Position numbers and translations under genes: made by a program. A model generated the notes under the pieces. The model saw nothing but the letters and a program-made list of their open reading frames with translations. It was not told where the DNA came from and did no database searches. A stretch of DNA of 64,000 bases from Lactiplantibacillus daowaiensis. GTDB lineage: Bacteria; Bacillota; Bacilli; Lactobacillales; Lactobacillaceae. The stretch lies in contig NZ_BJDJ01000004.1 in the NCBI RefSeq assembly GCF_005405085.1, forward strand, positions 86,082-150,081, written 5' to 3'. Positions 9,195-20,461 of the stretch are shown in pieces (within the stretch, counting starts at the first letter, position 1; each line of letters opens with the position of its first letter).

Positions 9195-9215
9195 AGCCGC
9201 GCGGCCTTGGCTTTT
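9184..9215 (-). terminator. dnaK terminator, between dnaK and dnaJ
   Basis: A 16-base stem AAAAAGCCAAGGCCGC/GCGGCTTTGGCTTTTT (one G-U pair) ending in five T, 19 bases after the dnaK stop. Near symmetric, so it may act in both directions. Confidence 0.85.
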
Positions 9216-9233
9216 TGTTAACGAATCATTGAA

Positions 9234-11108
<1,875 letters not shown>

Positions 11109-11148
11109 TTAACAAACCTCTTTTTAATAAGTTTTTTTATGCTCTAAA

Positions 11149-11787
11149 TTATTGTGCCACAACAACCATTGCTGGTCGTAACGTCCGGTCTTTAAATAAG
11201 TAACCCTTTTGTAAGACTTGGACCACCGTGTCAGCTGGATGTTCATCCGTGGCTGGCACCGTTTGAACGGCTTGGTGAATAGTTGGATCAAAGGTTTCAC
11301 CAGCAGCTGCTACTTCGGTGACACTGTGTTTCTTCAATGCTTCTTGTAAATGGCCATAGACCATTTCGACACCCTTCTTCAACTGCTTAGCAGCATCGTC
11401 GTCGGCATCGGTGGCTAAAGCCCGTTCCAAGTTATCTAAAACTGGTAACACATCTTTAGCCAAACTTTGACCATCATATTTGATGATTGAAGCTTGTTCT
11501 TTCTTGAAGCGATTTTGCATATTGACTAGTTCTGCTTGGGCCCGTAACATTTGATCATCTTTTTGATCAACTTGTTTTTGTAGGTCAGCAAGTTGTTGAT
11601 CTTTTGGATCAACCGTTGTCTTTGCGTTCGTCGCTTGATCATCAGTGGCGGACGTCGTTGGCTTAGCCGTAGCTGAGTCGTTGGACGTGGCCGCTTGGCT
11701 TGCCGCTGTGGATTCAGCCGTAGCTTGTTCCGTGGCGGTTGCGCTAGTTGGTTCTTTTGCCAATGATTTCATCTCCTTGTCCGTCAC
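11149..11787 (-). CDS. grpE: GrpE, DnaK nucleotide exchange factor
   Basis: A 212-residue protein. The first 65 residues are low complexity, rich in Ala, Thr and Ser. A long coiled coil (about 60-130) and the C-terminal beta domain with [23 protein letters not shown] follow. It releases ADP from DnaK. I keep the GTG at 11787, which overlaps the hrcA stop (GTGA, 4 bases). The next Met (codon 6) has an AAGGAG touching the start codon and is spaced too close. Confidence 0.96.
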   Translation of the reverse strand: MTDKEMKSLAKEPTSATATEQATAESTAASQAATSNDSATAKPTTSATDDQATNAKTTVDPKDQQLADLQKQVDQKDDQMLRAQAELVNMQNRFKKEQASIIKYDGQSLAKDVLPVLDNLERALATDADDDAAKQLKKGVEMVYGHLQEALKKHSVTEVAAAGETFDPTIHQAVQTVPATDEHPADTVVQVLQKGYLFKDRTLRPAMVVVAQ

Positions 11788-12830
11788 TCATCAAAGTACC
11801 GGTAATAGTCTAACAGTTTGCGGGCGAGCTCCCGTTGAAATGCACCCATCAACCCGATCATCCGGGAATAAGGCATGGCAGTCGGCCCGAGTAACGCAAT
11901 CATCCCTTGACCATGTTGATCAACGTCATAAGTTGCCGTAATCAAACTGTAGTCTTTTAACAAATCGTTGGTAATTTCATTCCCGATGCGCACTTGAATG
12001 TGTTGACCAGGTGGGCCAATCACATCAGCAATATGGTCGGTTTGATCGAGTAATGAATACAATGATCGCATTTCTTGCGGATCTTGCTTAGAGGTATAGT
12101 TAAATAAATTCAACTTACCACCCACATAGAACCGCTCGGAAGCTGCCTTGGACAACACACTGCCAAAGATATCCAAAAAGCCATCAGGATTTTGCAAATA
12201 ATGCGCTAATTTTAATGGAATTTCAGACTGTAACTTGGCAAGGACGTCTTGTAACGGCAGGCCAACCAACTGATCATCGATAAACCGTACGACCGGCTCA
12301 AGTTCGTCGCCAGTAATGTCCGTCGGAATCGTAAAGGTCTGGTTTTCCACGTCACCATTATTGGTCACAAGGATCGCCATCACTTGATGATTTCCTAACG
12401 GCACCAACCGGAAGCCACTTAAGCGACTATGTTTCAATTCTGGTCGTAACGTAAAGGTCGTATAACTTGTCAATTGTGATAAGATATCGGCCGATTGTGC
12501 AACGATCTCATCGATTTTATGAAATTCACCACCCAACGAATGTTGGATAACTTTCAAGTCTTTGTTATCAACTTTTTCAGGCTTCAAAATATGATCAACA
12601 TAATAACGATAGCCTTTAATTGATGGCATTCGTCCGGAAGACAAATGCGTCTTGACGATTAATCCTAAATCTTCCAAATGAGCCATTTCATTACGAATCG
12701 TGGCTGAACTGACCTTCATTGGTAGTTCTTGGACCAACGCTTTGGAGCCCACCGGATTACCGCCTTCGGTATAGTCACGAACAATGGCCTTCAAAATCAG
12801 GCTTTGCCGTTCAGTTAACGTGATCATCAC
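11784..12830 (-). CDS. hrcA: HrcA, heat-inducible transcription repressor
   Basis: A 348-residue repressor with an N-terminal winged helix (about 5-75; [19 protein letters not shown] is the recognition region) and a GAF-like dimerisation domain. HrcA binds CIRCE operators and needs GroEL for activity. It heads the hrcA-grpE-dnaK operon, with CIRCE operators on both sides of its own promoter, so it is autoregulated. Confidence 0.98.
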   Translation of the reverse strand: MMITLTERQSLILKAIVRDYTEGGNPVGSKALVQELPMKVSSATIRNEMAHLEDLGLIVKTHLSSGRMPSIKGYRYYVDHILKPEKVDNKDLKVIQHSLGGEFHKIDEIVAQSADILSQLTSYTTFTLRPELKHSRLSGFRLVPLGNHQVMAILVTNNGDVENQTFTIPTDITGDELEPVVRFIDDQLVGLPLQDVLAKLQSEIPLKLAHYLQNPDGFLDIFGSVLSKAASERFYVGGKLNLFNYTSKQDPQEMRSLYSLLDQTDHIADVIGPPGQHIQVRIGNEITNDLLKDYSLITATYDVDQHGQGMIALLGPTAMPYSRMIGLMGAFQRELARKLLDYYRYFDE

Positions 12831-12836
12831 CTCTTT

Positions 12837-12863
12837 TTAGCACTTAACTTAATGGAGTGCTAA
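12837..12863 (-). promoter_or_regulatory. CIRCE operator 1 (HrcA site)
   Basis: TTAGCACTT-9-GAGTGCTAA: 17 of 18 arm bases match the TTAGCACTC-N9-GAGTGCTAA consensus. It lies just after the predicted transcription start, in the hrcA 5' leader, ending 6 bases before the GTG/ATG region. Confidence 0.95.
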
Positions 12864-12873
12864 CACAATTACT

Positions 12874-12902
12874 AATATAACAACCCCCTTGCTTAAAGTC
12901 AA
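12874..12902 (-). promoter_or_regulatory. hrcA operon promoter
   Basis: Minus-strand -35 TTGACT (12897-12902), 17-base spacer and -10 TATATT (12874-12879). It lies between the two CIRCE elements. Confidence 0.85.
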
Positions 12903-12918
12903 GGAAAGACAAAGTTTT

Positions 12919-12945
12919 TTAGCAAAATAATTGGGTGAGTGCTAA
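12919..12945 (-). promoter_or_regulatory. CIRCE operator 2, one arm degenerate
   Basis: TTAGCAAAA-9-GAGTGCTAA with the exact 9-base spacer: one arm is perfect and the other matches 6 of 9. It sits 17 bases upstream of the -35. Centres of the two CIRCE sites are 82 bases apart, close to eight helical turns. Confidence 0.7.
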
Positions 12946-12951
12946 TTTCAA

Positions 12952-12984
12952 ATCAAAAAAAGTCTGGAATTGAATTCCAGACTA
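12952..12984 (-). terminator. Terminator after acetolactate decarboxylase
   Basis: Minus-strand AGTCTGGAATT/AATTCCAGACT stem followed by seven T. It closes the truB-ribF-budA unit. Confidence 0.88.
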
Positions 12985-12992
12985 AATCAAGC

Positions 12993-13703
12993 TTATCTTT
13001 CAGCCTTATTAATCGCCGTATCGATTGCTTGATTATCAAATTTTTCTTGTAAATAAGCCGCATTATCAATTGGTAAATGCACCTTGAAATCAGCAAAACG
13101 TTGGACCTTAACCGTCGCTTGATCAATGTCAAAGCCCAGTAAATGGCCGCCGAGTTGATGGTCATCACTTAAGAAGTGTAAGTGATAGCCGCCAACCGTC
13201 GCCCCTTGGAACAAGTGTGGCGCATAATACCCAATAATCGTCCCCGTAACATTGTCACCTTCAAATTCAGGTTGCTTGGTAGTCGCTGCCACCAACGTTT
13301 GATAAGGTCGTGTTTGTTTTGGTGCCACGCGTGTTTTGATGTGTTTGAAAGTTCCAGTCACACGCACTGCAGCAAAGACATTTTCTAATTGATATTCAGT
13401 CAATAATTGTTGTTCAAATTCGGCTTGACTTAAGCCTTTGACATCCACACTGACATCTGGCTGTTCAAAGTGAACGGAAGCAAACGGCATCGTTTCAGTC
13501 GCATCAATTTCACGAATCTGGCCATCTTCACGCGCTTGATAGGCATGGCCATCTAAAATAATAACCTCGCCGTTTAAGCCATCAAGCGTCCCGATACCAG
13601 TATCGCCATGCGTTAATAGCTCACCCGCAGTAATCGTTCCTTCAAATAGACCAGGGACTAATAGGCCCAAAGTACCGTGTTGATAAATCGTATTTGCCGT
13701 CAT
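12993..13703 (-). CDS. budA: Alpha-acetolactate decarboxylase
   Basis: A 236-residue enzyme converting alpha-acetolactate to acetoin, a pyruvate-sink reaction that also drains the branched-chain amino-acid precursor. The family core is clear: the N-terminal HGTLGLLVPGLFEGTITAGELLTHGDTGIGTL-type region, and the metal-binding histidines in GGYHLHFL and QLGGHLLGF (about residues 170-185). The ATG shares one base with the ribF stop (TAATG), so it is translationally coupled to riboflavin kinase, an unusual neighbour. A terminator follows. Confidence 0.96.
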   Translation of the reverse strand: MTANTIYQHGTLGLLVPGLFEGTITAGELLTHGDTGIGTLDGLNGEVIILDGHAYQAREDGQIREIDATETMPFASVHFEQPDVSVDVKGLSQAEFEQQLLTEYQLENVFAAVRVTGTFKHIKTRVAPKQTRPYQTLVAATTKQPEFEGDNVTGTIIGYYAPHLFQGATVGGYHLHFLSDDHQLGGHLLGFDIDQATVKVQRFADFKVHLPIDNAAYLQEKFDNQAIDTAINKAER

Positions 13704-14701
13704 TATTCTGCCGCCTCCTGTTGATTAGTTGGCACTTGTAAGCGTGGTTGTGCTTGAAATGGGTGTTGGGCAAAATAGGCCCGAGTGCCCTGTTCATCAT
13801 GTTGCAACTGGGTCACTAGTCCAGCCGCACCATCAAACTTAATCTCGCCACGCATCCGGTGACACCAGCGAACCGTGACATTGGCCCCGTAGATATCACC
13901 CGTAAAATCAAGTAAATAAATTTCAACCGTAATCGGCCGGTTGTCACCAAAAGTTACATTGCGGCCGACTGATGCCATCCCTGGCTGCCACGTGCCATTG
14001 ACTTGGACCATGGTGGCATAAATGCCGATTCCTGGCACCCGCGTATTGTTAGAATGTGCCACATTGGCCGTGGGAAAACCCATTGTGCGCCCACGGGCTT
14101 CACCATGAACGACGGTGCCCACGGTTTCGTATTGATACCCTAATAAGTCATTGGCTTCATCAAGTGCACCCGCATCCACAGCTTTGCGAATCCGCGTCGA
14201 ACTAATTTTTTCACTGCCATCGACGGCTTTAGGCACTTCAATAATCTCAAACCGTTGACGACCGTATGCCGCTAACTTTTGCATATTGGCCACGTCAACT
14301 GGGCCATACGTATAATCAAAGCCCGCAACAACGGTTTGCGTATGTAGACCAACGATCAACTGATCAACAAACGTTTGCGGTGGCATACTGCCAACTGCCG
14401 CATCAAAATGTAATACATATAAGATATCAACACCCATTTCTGCCATCAAAGCAGCTTTTTCATCAACCGTTGTTAAATAACGGACCTGACTAGGGTCGCG
14501 GTGTTGGAACACCACGGAAGGATGCTGATCAAAGGTCATGACTGCGAGTTTGGCCCCTTGCGCTTGTGCAGCGCGACGGGCAGTTTGAACAACGCGTTGG
14601 TGGCCCCGATGCACGCCATCAAAAAAACCGAGGGCCAAAACAATTGGTCCCGCCGGAATTTGATTAGCGGCATATGGATAGTCTAATTTAATCACCTGCA
14701 T
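13703..14701 (-). CDS. ribF: RibF, bifunctional riboflavin kinase/FAD synthetase
   Basis: A 332-residue enzyme making FMN and FAD. The N-terminal adenylyltransferase has GFFDGVHRGH at 25-34 and the ISSTRIR motif near 165. The C-terminal kinase domain has GRTMGFPTANV near 205. It ends with a 25-residue Gln/Pro/Ala-rich tail. It lies 12 bases after truB, the conserved order in Firmicutes, and its stop overlaps the budA start. Confidence 0.97.
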   Translation of the reverse strand: MQVIKLDYPYAANQIPAGPIVLALGFFDGVHRGHQRVVQTARRAAQAQGAKLAVMTFDQHPSVVFQHRDPSQVRYLTTVDEKAALMAEMGVDILYVLHFDAAVGSMPPQTFVDQLIVGLHTQTVVAGFDYTYGPVDVANMQKLAAYGRQRFEIIEVPKAVDGSEKISSTRIRKAVDAGALDEANDLLGYQYETVGTVVHGEARGRTMGFPTANVAHSNNTRVPGIGIYATMVQVNGTWQPGMASVGRNVTFGDNRPITVEIYLLDFTGDIYGANVTVRWCHRMRGEIKFDGAAGLVTQLQHDEQGTRAYFAQHPFQAQPRLQVPTNQQEAAE

Positions 14702-14713
14702 GCCAAAAACTCC

Positions 14714-15637
14714 TTAATTCACTGAAAACATTTTTAATGGTTTGTACCGTGCTTCGCTTTCACGATAACTATATAGACATTTTATGCTGTCTTGATAAGT
14801 TAACGCAACAATCGTGTTCGCGTCAGGCGCACTTTGTTGTCCCTCATCGGCACTCAAAAAGGCCCCATTGCGAACCCGTTCCCATTGTGCTGCGGTCAAT
14901 GCGACTTGTGGGTATTGACTAAGCGCGATATCAATCGGCGCCAACAAGTCACCGGCAGTGCCCGCCGCCGCGTGGGCTTCAATTTCTTCAAACGTGACGG
15001 TTTGGTCCAATGTAAAGCCCCCACTCTTAAGCCGGGTTAAATCACTCATGACTGCTGGTACGCCTAATTGTTTACCAACATCAACAGCGAGTGTCCGCAC
15101 ATAGGTCCCTTTACTGCAGGCCACCGTAAAATAAATCGTTTGGGTTTGGGTCGCCGCATCGTAAGTAGCCGGTTGGCGTTGTTCAAACTTGGCAATCTCG
15201 ATATGTCGAGTTGGCCGTTCGACCGTTTCACCATGGCGAGCATAGTCATACAAACGCCGACCATTAACTTTCACCGCTGAAAACATCGGTGGAATTTGGG
15301 TAATCGCCCCTGTCATTTTAGCCAAGGCAGCATCGATTGCCGCCGCACTAAACGGGGTTTGAATCGCTTGCCGCTCGACTTCATCCCCGTCTAAATCTTC
15401 CGTCGTCGTGGCAAAGCCTAAGGTAATACTACCTTGATATTCTTTACCCGAAGCGACTAAAAACTGAACGACTTTGGTAGCGTTACCAATACAAATTGGC
15501 AAAACCCCATCGACATTCGGATCAAGGGTCCCTGAATGGCCGACTTTTTTAGTTTGATATAATTTTCTAATTTTTGCGACGCAGTCAAAACTAGTGAGAC
15601 CACGCGGTTTATAAAGCGGTAAAATTCCGTTTGACAT
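14714..15637 (-). CDS. truB: TruB, tRNA pseudouridine-55 synthase
   Basis: A 307-residue enzyme that makes pseudouridine 55 in the T loop of tRNAs. LYKPRGLTSFD opens the protein. The catalytic motif GHSGTLDPNVDGVLPIC has the nucleophile Asp39, and CSKGTYVRTLAVDVG marks the second conserved block. The ribosome site is TTAAGGAG. It is the first gene of truB-ribF-budA, with a TATACT -10 at about 15665-15670 just upstream. Confidence 0.98.
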   Translation of the reverse strand: MSNGILPLYKPRGLTSFDCVAKIRKLYQTKKVGHSGTLDPNVDGVLPICIGNATKVVQFLVASGKEYQGSITLGFATTTEDLDGDEVERQAIQTPFSAAAIDAALAKMTGAITQIPPMFSAVKVNGRRLYDYARHGETVERPTRHIEIAKFEQRQPATYDAATQTQTIYFTVACSKGTYVRTLAVDVGKQLGVPAVMSDLTRLKSGGFTLDQTVTFEEIEAHAAAGTAGDLLAPIDIALSQYPQVALTAAQWERVRNGAFLSADEGQQSAPDANTIVALTYQDSIKCLYSYRESEARYKPLKMFSVN

Positions 15638-15688
15638 AATGAACTCCTTAAAATTAACTCTGTTTAGTATAACACAACTTTATCGTTG

Positions 15689-15719
15689 CAAAAAAGCTAC
15701 CACTAAACGCGGTAGCTTT
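15689..15719 (-). terminator. Terminator after the Rrf2 gene
   Basis: Minus-strand AAAGCTACC/GGTAGCTTT stem and T6 tract, 12 bases downstream of the Rrf2-family stop and ahead of truB. Confidence 0.85.
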
Positions 15720-15731
15720 CATTTGCCGGAC

Positions 15732-16160
15732 TTAACCGACCGATCGCCGGGCTTGAATCCCATCGATAATATCTTGGACTGTCAGTTGGGCCAATTCAGC
15801 TTCCGCCGCTTGTTGGACCCGGGCGTACGCGGCATCTAACGTTTGTTGAATATTAGCCCCGACTGGACAACTCATATTTGTCCGCGGATCAACGTGCAAT
15901 AACTCATGATTGATTTCAACAGCTCTGAAAACATCTAGTAACGTTATCTCACTAGCTGGCCGCGCTAACCGTGGTCGCGCCGCCCCGGCATGGCTTTCTA
16001 ATAAACCAGCCGTTTTTAAATTGGCCATTAGACGACGTACCACACTAGCATTGGCTTCGATACTAGCCGCAATCTCAGTACTACTGATCGTCGCCGCCGG
16101 GACAATGTCCACATATGCTAAAATATGAATCGCATCGCTTAATTTATAAGAATACTTCAT
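15732..16160 (-). CDS. Rrf2-family transcriptional regulator
   Basis: A 142-residue winged-helix regulator. The N-terminal MKYSYKLSDAIHILAYVD and the helix-turn-helix (about 26-60, with SVVRRLMANLKTAGLL) are typical of the family. Only one cysteine is present (Cys98, in NMSCPVG), so the three-cysteine Fe-S cluster site of IscR-type members is absent; it resembles the YwnA-like group. It follows an NmrA-type oxidoreductase by 67 bases and probably controls that operon through the paired dyads upstream of it. The inducing signal is not visible. Confidence 0.88.
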   Translation of the reverse strand: MKYSYKLSDAIHILAYVDIVPAATISSTEIAASIEANASVVRRLMANLKTAGLLESHAGAARPRLARPASEITLLDVFRAVEINHELLHVDPRTNMSCPVGANIQQTLDAAYARVQQAAEAELAQLTVQDIIDGIQARRSVG

Positions 16161-16227
16161 CGCGTCGCTCCTCTACTTTATTCCATTTCATTATACTAAA
16201 AAGCAGTGGCCATTGCCCAGCTGAACT

Positions 16228-17091
16228 TTAGCGCGCTAAGATTTCGTTGATAGCCGTCGTGATTGGTGTCAGTTCATGACCCAAAACCGTTGGCAAGTCA
16301 TCACTGACCACATCTAATTCATTAGCCCGCATCATTTGTTGCATCCCAACAAATACCGGGACCAAAGATTCACTCATCCCATTAGCGGTTAAATCAGCAG
16401 CATAGTCCGCATCACTGACTGCTTGAAACTCAACATCAGTCCGGCCAGTTGCTTGTGCCACCGCCTGTGCTAGATCCGCATATGTCCGTGGTTGACCACC
16501 GAATTCATAGACTGGCTTAGGTGTGGCCGTTAGTAACACCTTAGCTGCGGCCACGGCATACTCACGTTCTAGTGCAAAACTAATTTTACCATCGCCAGCG
16601 GCATATTTGGCCGCTTGACCGGTTGCCCCAGCCTTTAAGTAACTCAACTCATTTTCTAAATACCAAGCGTTTCGTAAAAACGATACTTGTAGTCCACTAT
16701 CACGTAACCATTTTTCGGTCGCCACATGATCCGTCGACAAGGCCGACTTAGCTGTCTCAGCATGCGCAAAACTCGTATACGCGATAAAAGTAACACCAGC
16801 GGCTTTCGCAGCGGCAATCACGTTTTGATGTTGTTGTTGCCGCGAAATGGCCCCACCTGGAACCGAGGAGATCATCAATAACCGGTCAACACCTTGTAGT
16901 GCCGTTGTTAACGCGGCTTGATCGGTATAGTCGGCCTGGCGAACATCGATCGATGTTGGTAACACCTGTGCCGCCTTTTGCGGATTACGCACAATTGCGA
17001 CGATATCAGTTGGCGCCACAGTTTTTAAAAGTTCCCGCACCACGATTTGCCCAAAATGACCGGTAGCGGCCGATACTGCATATTTCATCAT
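16228..17091 (-). CDS. NmrA-like NAD(P)-binding oxidoreductase
   Basis: A 287-residue atypical short-chain dehydrogenase. The N-terminal Rossmann motif is AATGHFGQIVV (about 7-17), and a second block RLLMISSVPGG and an AYTSFAHAE segment follow. This pattern fits the NmrA/QorB-like group, some of which are NAD(P)H:quinone reductases, while others bind the cofactor as sensors. Substrate unknown. Two matching dyads surround its promoter. It is probably co-transcribed with the Rrf2 regulator behind it. Confidence 0.85.
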   Translation of the reverse strand: MMKYAVSAATGHFGQIVVRELLKTVAPTDIVAIVRNPQKAAQVLPTSIDVRQADYTDQAALTTALQGVDRLLMISSVPGGAISRQQQHQNVIAAAKAAGVTFIAYTSFAHAETAKSALSTDHVATEKWLRDSGLQVSFLRNAWYLENELSYLKAGATGQAAKYAAGDGKISFALEREYAVAAAKVLLTATPKPVYEFGGQPRTYADLAQAVAQATGRTDVEFQAVSDADYAADLTANGMSESLVPVFVGMQQMMRANELDVVSDDLPTVLGHELTPITTAINEILAR

Positions 17092-17125
17092 TTAATCCAT
17101 CCCTTCAAATTAACTGCCATCAAGT

Positions 17126-17180
17126 TGTTACTTTTATATCAACAGATGTTATTTTATCACCTGTTACTTTAAAGTCAACA
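17126..17180 (-). promoter_or_regulatory. NmrA/Rrf2 promoter with two 19-base dyads
   Basis: Minus-strand -35 TTGACT (17173-17178), 16-base spacer and -10 TAAAAT (17151-17156). The near-palindrome TGTTGACTTTAAAGTAACA (17162-17180) covers the -35. A close copy, TGTTGATATAAAAGTAACA (17126-17144), lies just after the -10. Centres are 36 bases apart. Probably the operators of the linked Rrf2 regulator. Confidence 0.6.
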
Positions 17181-17189
17181 AATAGATTC

Positions 17190-17221
17190 AAAAAAAGACA
17201 GCCACCACTTGGTAGCTGTCT
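17190..17221 (-). terminator. Terminator after rbfA
   Basis: Minus-strand AGACAGCTACCA/TGGTGGCTGTCT stem followed by seven T. It ends the rimP-nusA-infB-rbfA operon. Confidence 0.88.
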
Positions 17222-17239
17222 AAAGACTTAAATGGCCAA

Positions 17240-17593
17240 TTAGTCTTGGCGTTTTAAGTTATTGATTAATTCATCGATGCGACTCCCATATTGTACAGAA
17301 GTATCACGTTCGAAAATCAGTTCTGGCGTTTTGTAAATACTCAACCGCGAGCCTAATTCACTGCGAATCAAACCCTTGGCCTTTTCTAAACCGGCCGCCG
17401 TTTTTTCACCATCAGACGCTTTGTCTGACAAAATACTGTAATAAATGGTTGCTTGTTGCAAGTCACCGGTCACCGTGACACCTGTAATTGTTAACCCTGC
17501 GACCCGGGGATCCCGGACACGTTTTAACAAGATGTCATCGACTTCACGTTGAATTTCTTGTTCAAGCCGACCAACCCGATAATGTTGTGCCAT
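17240..17593 (-). CDS. rbfA: RbfA, 30S ribosome-binding factor
   Basis: A 117-residue KH-like protein needed for 16S rRNA 5'-end maturation, especially in the cold. It begins MAQHYRVGRLEQEIQREVDDIL and carries the family core DPRVAGLTITGVTVTGDLQQATIYYS. The ribosome site is AAGGAGGTGC. It lies 22 bases after infB, its usual place. Confidence 0.97.
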   Translation of the reverse strand: MAQHYRVGRLEQEIQREVDDILLKRVRDPRVAGLTITGVTVTGDLQQATIYYSILSDKASDGEKTAAGLEKAKGLIRSELGSRLSIYKTPELIFERDTSVQYGSRIDELINNLKRQD

Positions 17594-17615
17594 TTAGTGC
17601 ACCTCCTTAGGGGTA

Positions 17616-20141
17616 TTATTCAATTGGAACTTCCTTCATCACATAAGCTTCAATGACATCGTTAACCTTAATATCATTGTAGTCTTCAATTCGAAGCCCT
17701 AATTCAAAGCCTTGTTTAACTTCTTTAACGTCATCTTTGAAACGACGTAAGCTGGCTAACTTGCCATCGTAAATAACGACGCCATCACGGATGACCCGAA
17801 CACCGGAGTCACGATGGATAACCCCATCAGTGACCATCCCACCACCGATAGTCCCGATCTTAGAAACCTTGTAGATTTCACGGATTTCGGCTTGACCAGT
17901 GATTTGTTCTTCATACTTCGGTTCAAGCATCCCTTTCATCGCGCTTTCGATTTCATCGATTGCGTTGTAGATGACTTGATGCAAGCGAATATCAACGTCA
18001 TCAGTATCAGCTTGTGACTTTGCTTGTGGCGTTGGCCGCACGTTAAAGCCGATAATGATTGCGTTACTTGCTTCTGCTAAGGCCACATCACTTTCGTTGA
18101 TAGCCCCAACCGCTGTATGGATAATGTTGACCCGAACACCTTCAACATCGATCTTCCGTAAGCTACCTGCTAAAGCTTCAACTGAACCTTGGACATCGGC
18201 CTTAATAATCACATCAACTTCTTTAAGTTCCCCTTGCTTCATTGAATCAAACAAGTTGTCCAAAGTAACGTGAGCTGTTTGTTTCCGTTCGTCCATTAAA
18301 GCTTGCTTAGCCCGTTGTTCACCAGCATCACGAGCCGTCTTTTCATCGTCAAAGACGACAAAGCGATCCCCAGCTTCAGGTACATCGTTTAAACCAGTGA
18401 TTTCAATTGGCGTTGATGGGACAGCTTCTTTAATCCGACGACCACTATCATTAGTCATCGTCCGCACACGACCATAAGTGTTCCCAACAACCACTGGGTC
18501 ACCGATATGCATCGTCCCTTGTTGTACTAACAAGGTTGCCGTTGACCCTTTACCACGATCCAAACTAGCTTCTAGTACTGAACCAGCTGCGTTTTGATCT
18601 GGATTAGCCTTTAATTCTAAGACTTCAGCTTGTAATAAGATCATGTCTAATAATTCGTCTAAGTTCTTACCGAATTTAGCAGAAATTTGGACAAAGATCG
18701 TATCGCCACCCCAGTCTTCGGAGATCAACCCATATTCAGTCAATTGTTCCATGACATGGTTTGGATTAGCACCTGGCTTATCAATCTTGTTAACCGCAAC
18801 AATAATTGGTACCTTCGCTGCTTTAGCATGGTTGATGGCTTCGATGGTTTGTGGCATGACCCCATCATCGGCGGCAACGACTAAGACAGTGATATCGGTA
18901 ATGTCAGCACCACGCGCCCGCATTTCTGTAAAGGCCGCATGTCCTGGGGTATCTAAGAAGGTAATGGTCTTGCCATCATGCTTCACTTGATATGCCCCAA
19001 TAGCTTGTGTGATTCCACCAGCTTCACCAGCAGTCACATGGGTATGCCGTAACTTATCCAATAAGGTCGTCTTACCATGGTCAACGTGTCCCATAACCGT
19101 CACAACTGGGGCCCGGGTAACAGCGTTTTCCATGTTCTTGTTTTCATCTTCGAAGAATTTGTCCAAGTCAGTGACATCGACTTCAACTTTTTCTTCAGCG
19201 TTAATGCCGTAATCAGTGGCTAAGATTTCAATCGTATCTTTATCCAAAGATTGATTTTGGTTAACAGCGACGCCTAACATAAACAACTTCTTGATAATTT
19301 CAGCGGGTTCACGGTGCAAGATTTTACCCAAATCTTGTGCATTCATGCCGACCGTGTAAACCAATGTTTCTGGCAACGGCTTGTCCTTACGAACTGGTGC
19401 TGGCTTGTTGCTAACTTGGCGAATCCGTTGGTTCTTACGATTTTGTTTCTTGTTACGGCGCTTGTTGTTCCCACGATAACGGCCACCGTTATTGTTATTG
19501 TTTAAGCTGCCGCCGAAACGACCGCCACCATTGCGGCTACTATTGTTGTTGCCATTACTCCGGTTTTGGGTGTTATTACCGTTGCTACTACGATTTGAAC
19601 TCGTGTTTGAGCTACGATTTTGCGTATTGTTACTGTTGTTATTCCGGTTATTATTATTTGACCGATTAGCCGAATTGTTACTACGGTTGCCGTTATTATT
19701 GTTGGAACGATTTTGGCTGTTAGTTGACCGTGTACTGTTTGAACGGGAGTTAGTGTTGCTACTATTGCTCCGGGTACCATTGTTGCTATTGTTACTGCGG
19801 TTCCCGTTATTACTCCGATTTTGGCTATGGTTATTATTATTACGATTATTATTCAAAGAATCACCACTCTGTTGATGACGCGAGTTGGATTGCTGCTTTT
19901 TAGAAGCAGTTCGTGTCACATTTCCAGCTTCAGCTTGTGAAGCTTGACTAGTCGTTTGACTAGCCGTTGATGCTTTAGGATGGGTGCCAACTTGGGCTGT
20001 TTTTAATTGCCGTGATTCGTTGTCACCGAGTGTCGACATATGATTTTTAACGGAGAACCCCAACTGCTGTGCTTGCGCAATCAACTGTTTACTTGGGACA
20101 TGCAGCTCCTTCGCTAATTCATAAATTCGCTTTTTCCCCAT
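17616..20141 (-). CDS. infB: InfB, translation initiation factor IF-2
   Basis: An 841-residue GTPase that brings fMet-tRNA to the 30S subunit. An N-terminal IF2N domain (1-50) is followed by a very long low-complexity stretch of Asn, Ser, Arg and Gly (about 85-245). A second IF2N domain comes next (about 255-310). The G domain has GHVDHGKT at 351-358, DTPG at 397-400 and NKID near 451, and domains II-IV close the protein. The core is normal; only the linker is unusual. The gene follows ylxQ by 14 bases. Confidence 0.98.
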   Translation of the reverse strand: MGKKRIYELAKELHVPSKQLIAQAQQLGFSVKNHMSTLGDNESRQLKTAQVGTHPKASTASQTTSQASQAEAGNVTRTASKKQQSNSRHQQSGDSLNNNRNNNNHSQNRSNNGNRSNNSNNGTRSNSSNTNSRSNSTRSTNSQNRSNNNNGNRSNNSANRSNNNNRNNNSNNTQNRSSNTSSNRSSNGNNTQNRSNGNNNSSRNGGGRFGGSLNNNNNGGRYRGNNKRRNKKQNRKNQRIRQVSNKPAPVRKDKPLPETLVYTVGMNAQDLGKILHREPAEIIKKLFMLGVAVNQNQSLDKDTIEILATDYGINAEEKVEVDVTDLDKFFEDENKNMENAVTRAPVVTVMGHVDHGKTTLLDKLRHTHVTAGEAGGITQAIGAYQVKHDGKTITFLDTPGHAAFTEMRARGADITDITVLVVAADDGVMPQTIEAINHAKAAKVPIIVAVNKIDKPGANPNHVMEQLTEYGLISEDWGGDTIFVQISAKFGKNLDELLDMILLQAEVLELKANPDQNAAGSVLEASLDRGKGSTATLLVQQGTMHIGDPVVVGNTYGRVRTMTNDSGRRIKEAVPSTPIEITGLNDVPEAGDRFVVFDDEKTARDAGEQRAKQALMDERKQTAHVTLDNLFDSMKQGELKEVDVIIKADVQGSVEALAGSLRKIDVEGVRVNIIHTAVGAINESDVALAEASNAIIIGFNVRPTPQAKSQADTDDVDIRLHQVIYNAIDEIESAMKGMLEPKYEEQITGQAEIREIYKVSKIGTIGGGMVTDGVIHRDSGVRVIRDGVVIYDGKLASLRRFKDDVKEVKQGFELGLRIEDYNDIKVNDVIEAYVMKEVPIE

Positions 20142-20155
20142 ATCTTCACCCTCCT

Positions 20156-20461
20156 TTAGTTAGTCATGATCGCCACCATTTTCTTGGCAAAACCAGCATC
20201 GGTAATGGCAATTACCGTCCGCTTGTTGCCAGTCGCAGCATTCAATTCCGCCTTTGTAAAGGTATCGATCACTGGTACATTATAGGATTGGGCCTTATCA
20301 TGGAACTTTTTTGCAGTCGTGGGCCCCGTATCACTCGCGATAAACACGAGTTTTGCGGACTGGTTACGAATTGCGGCTAAGGCTAAGCCTTCACCAGCAA
20401 TCTGTTTGCGGGCACGCCGAGAAAGTCCCAGTAGGTTCAAACAAGCTTCTTTAGGCGTCAT
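20156..20461 (-). CDS. ylxQ: YlxQ, L7Ae-type RNA-binding protein
   Basis: A 101-residue L7Ae/L30e-fold protein ([19 protein letters not shown]...) with the [11 protein letters not shown] and [13 protein letters not shown] blocks of the family. A longer frame from 20497 exists, but I start at ATG 20461. That gives the usual family N-terminus, an 11-base overlap with rnpM and an AAAGGAA ribosome site upstream. Homologues bind K-turn-like RNA; the cellular role is not settled. Confidence 0.9.
   Translation of the reverse strand: MTPKEACLNLLGLSRRARKQIAGEGLALAAIRNQSAKLVFIASDTGPTTAKKFHDKAQSYNVPVIDTFTKAELNAATGNKRTVIAITDAGFAKKMVAIMTN

Noticed and set aside
19492..19875. 127-codon plus-strand Leu-rich frame
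   Set aside because: It is the antisense of the Asn/Ser/Arg repeats of infB; composition explains it.
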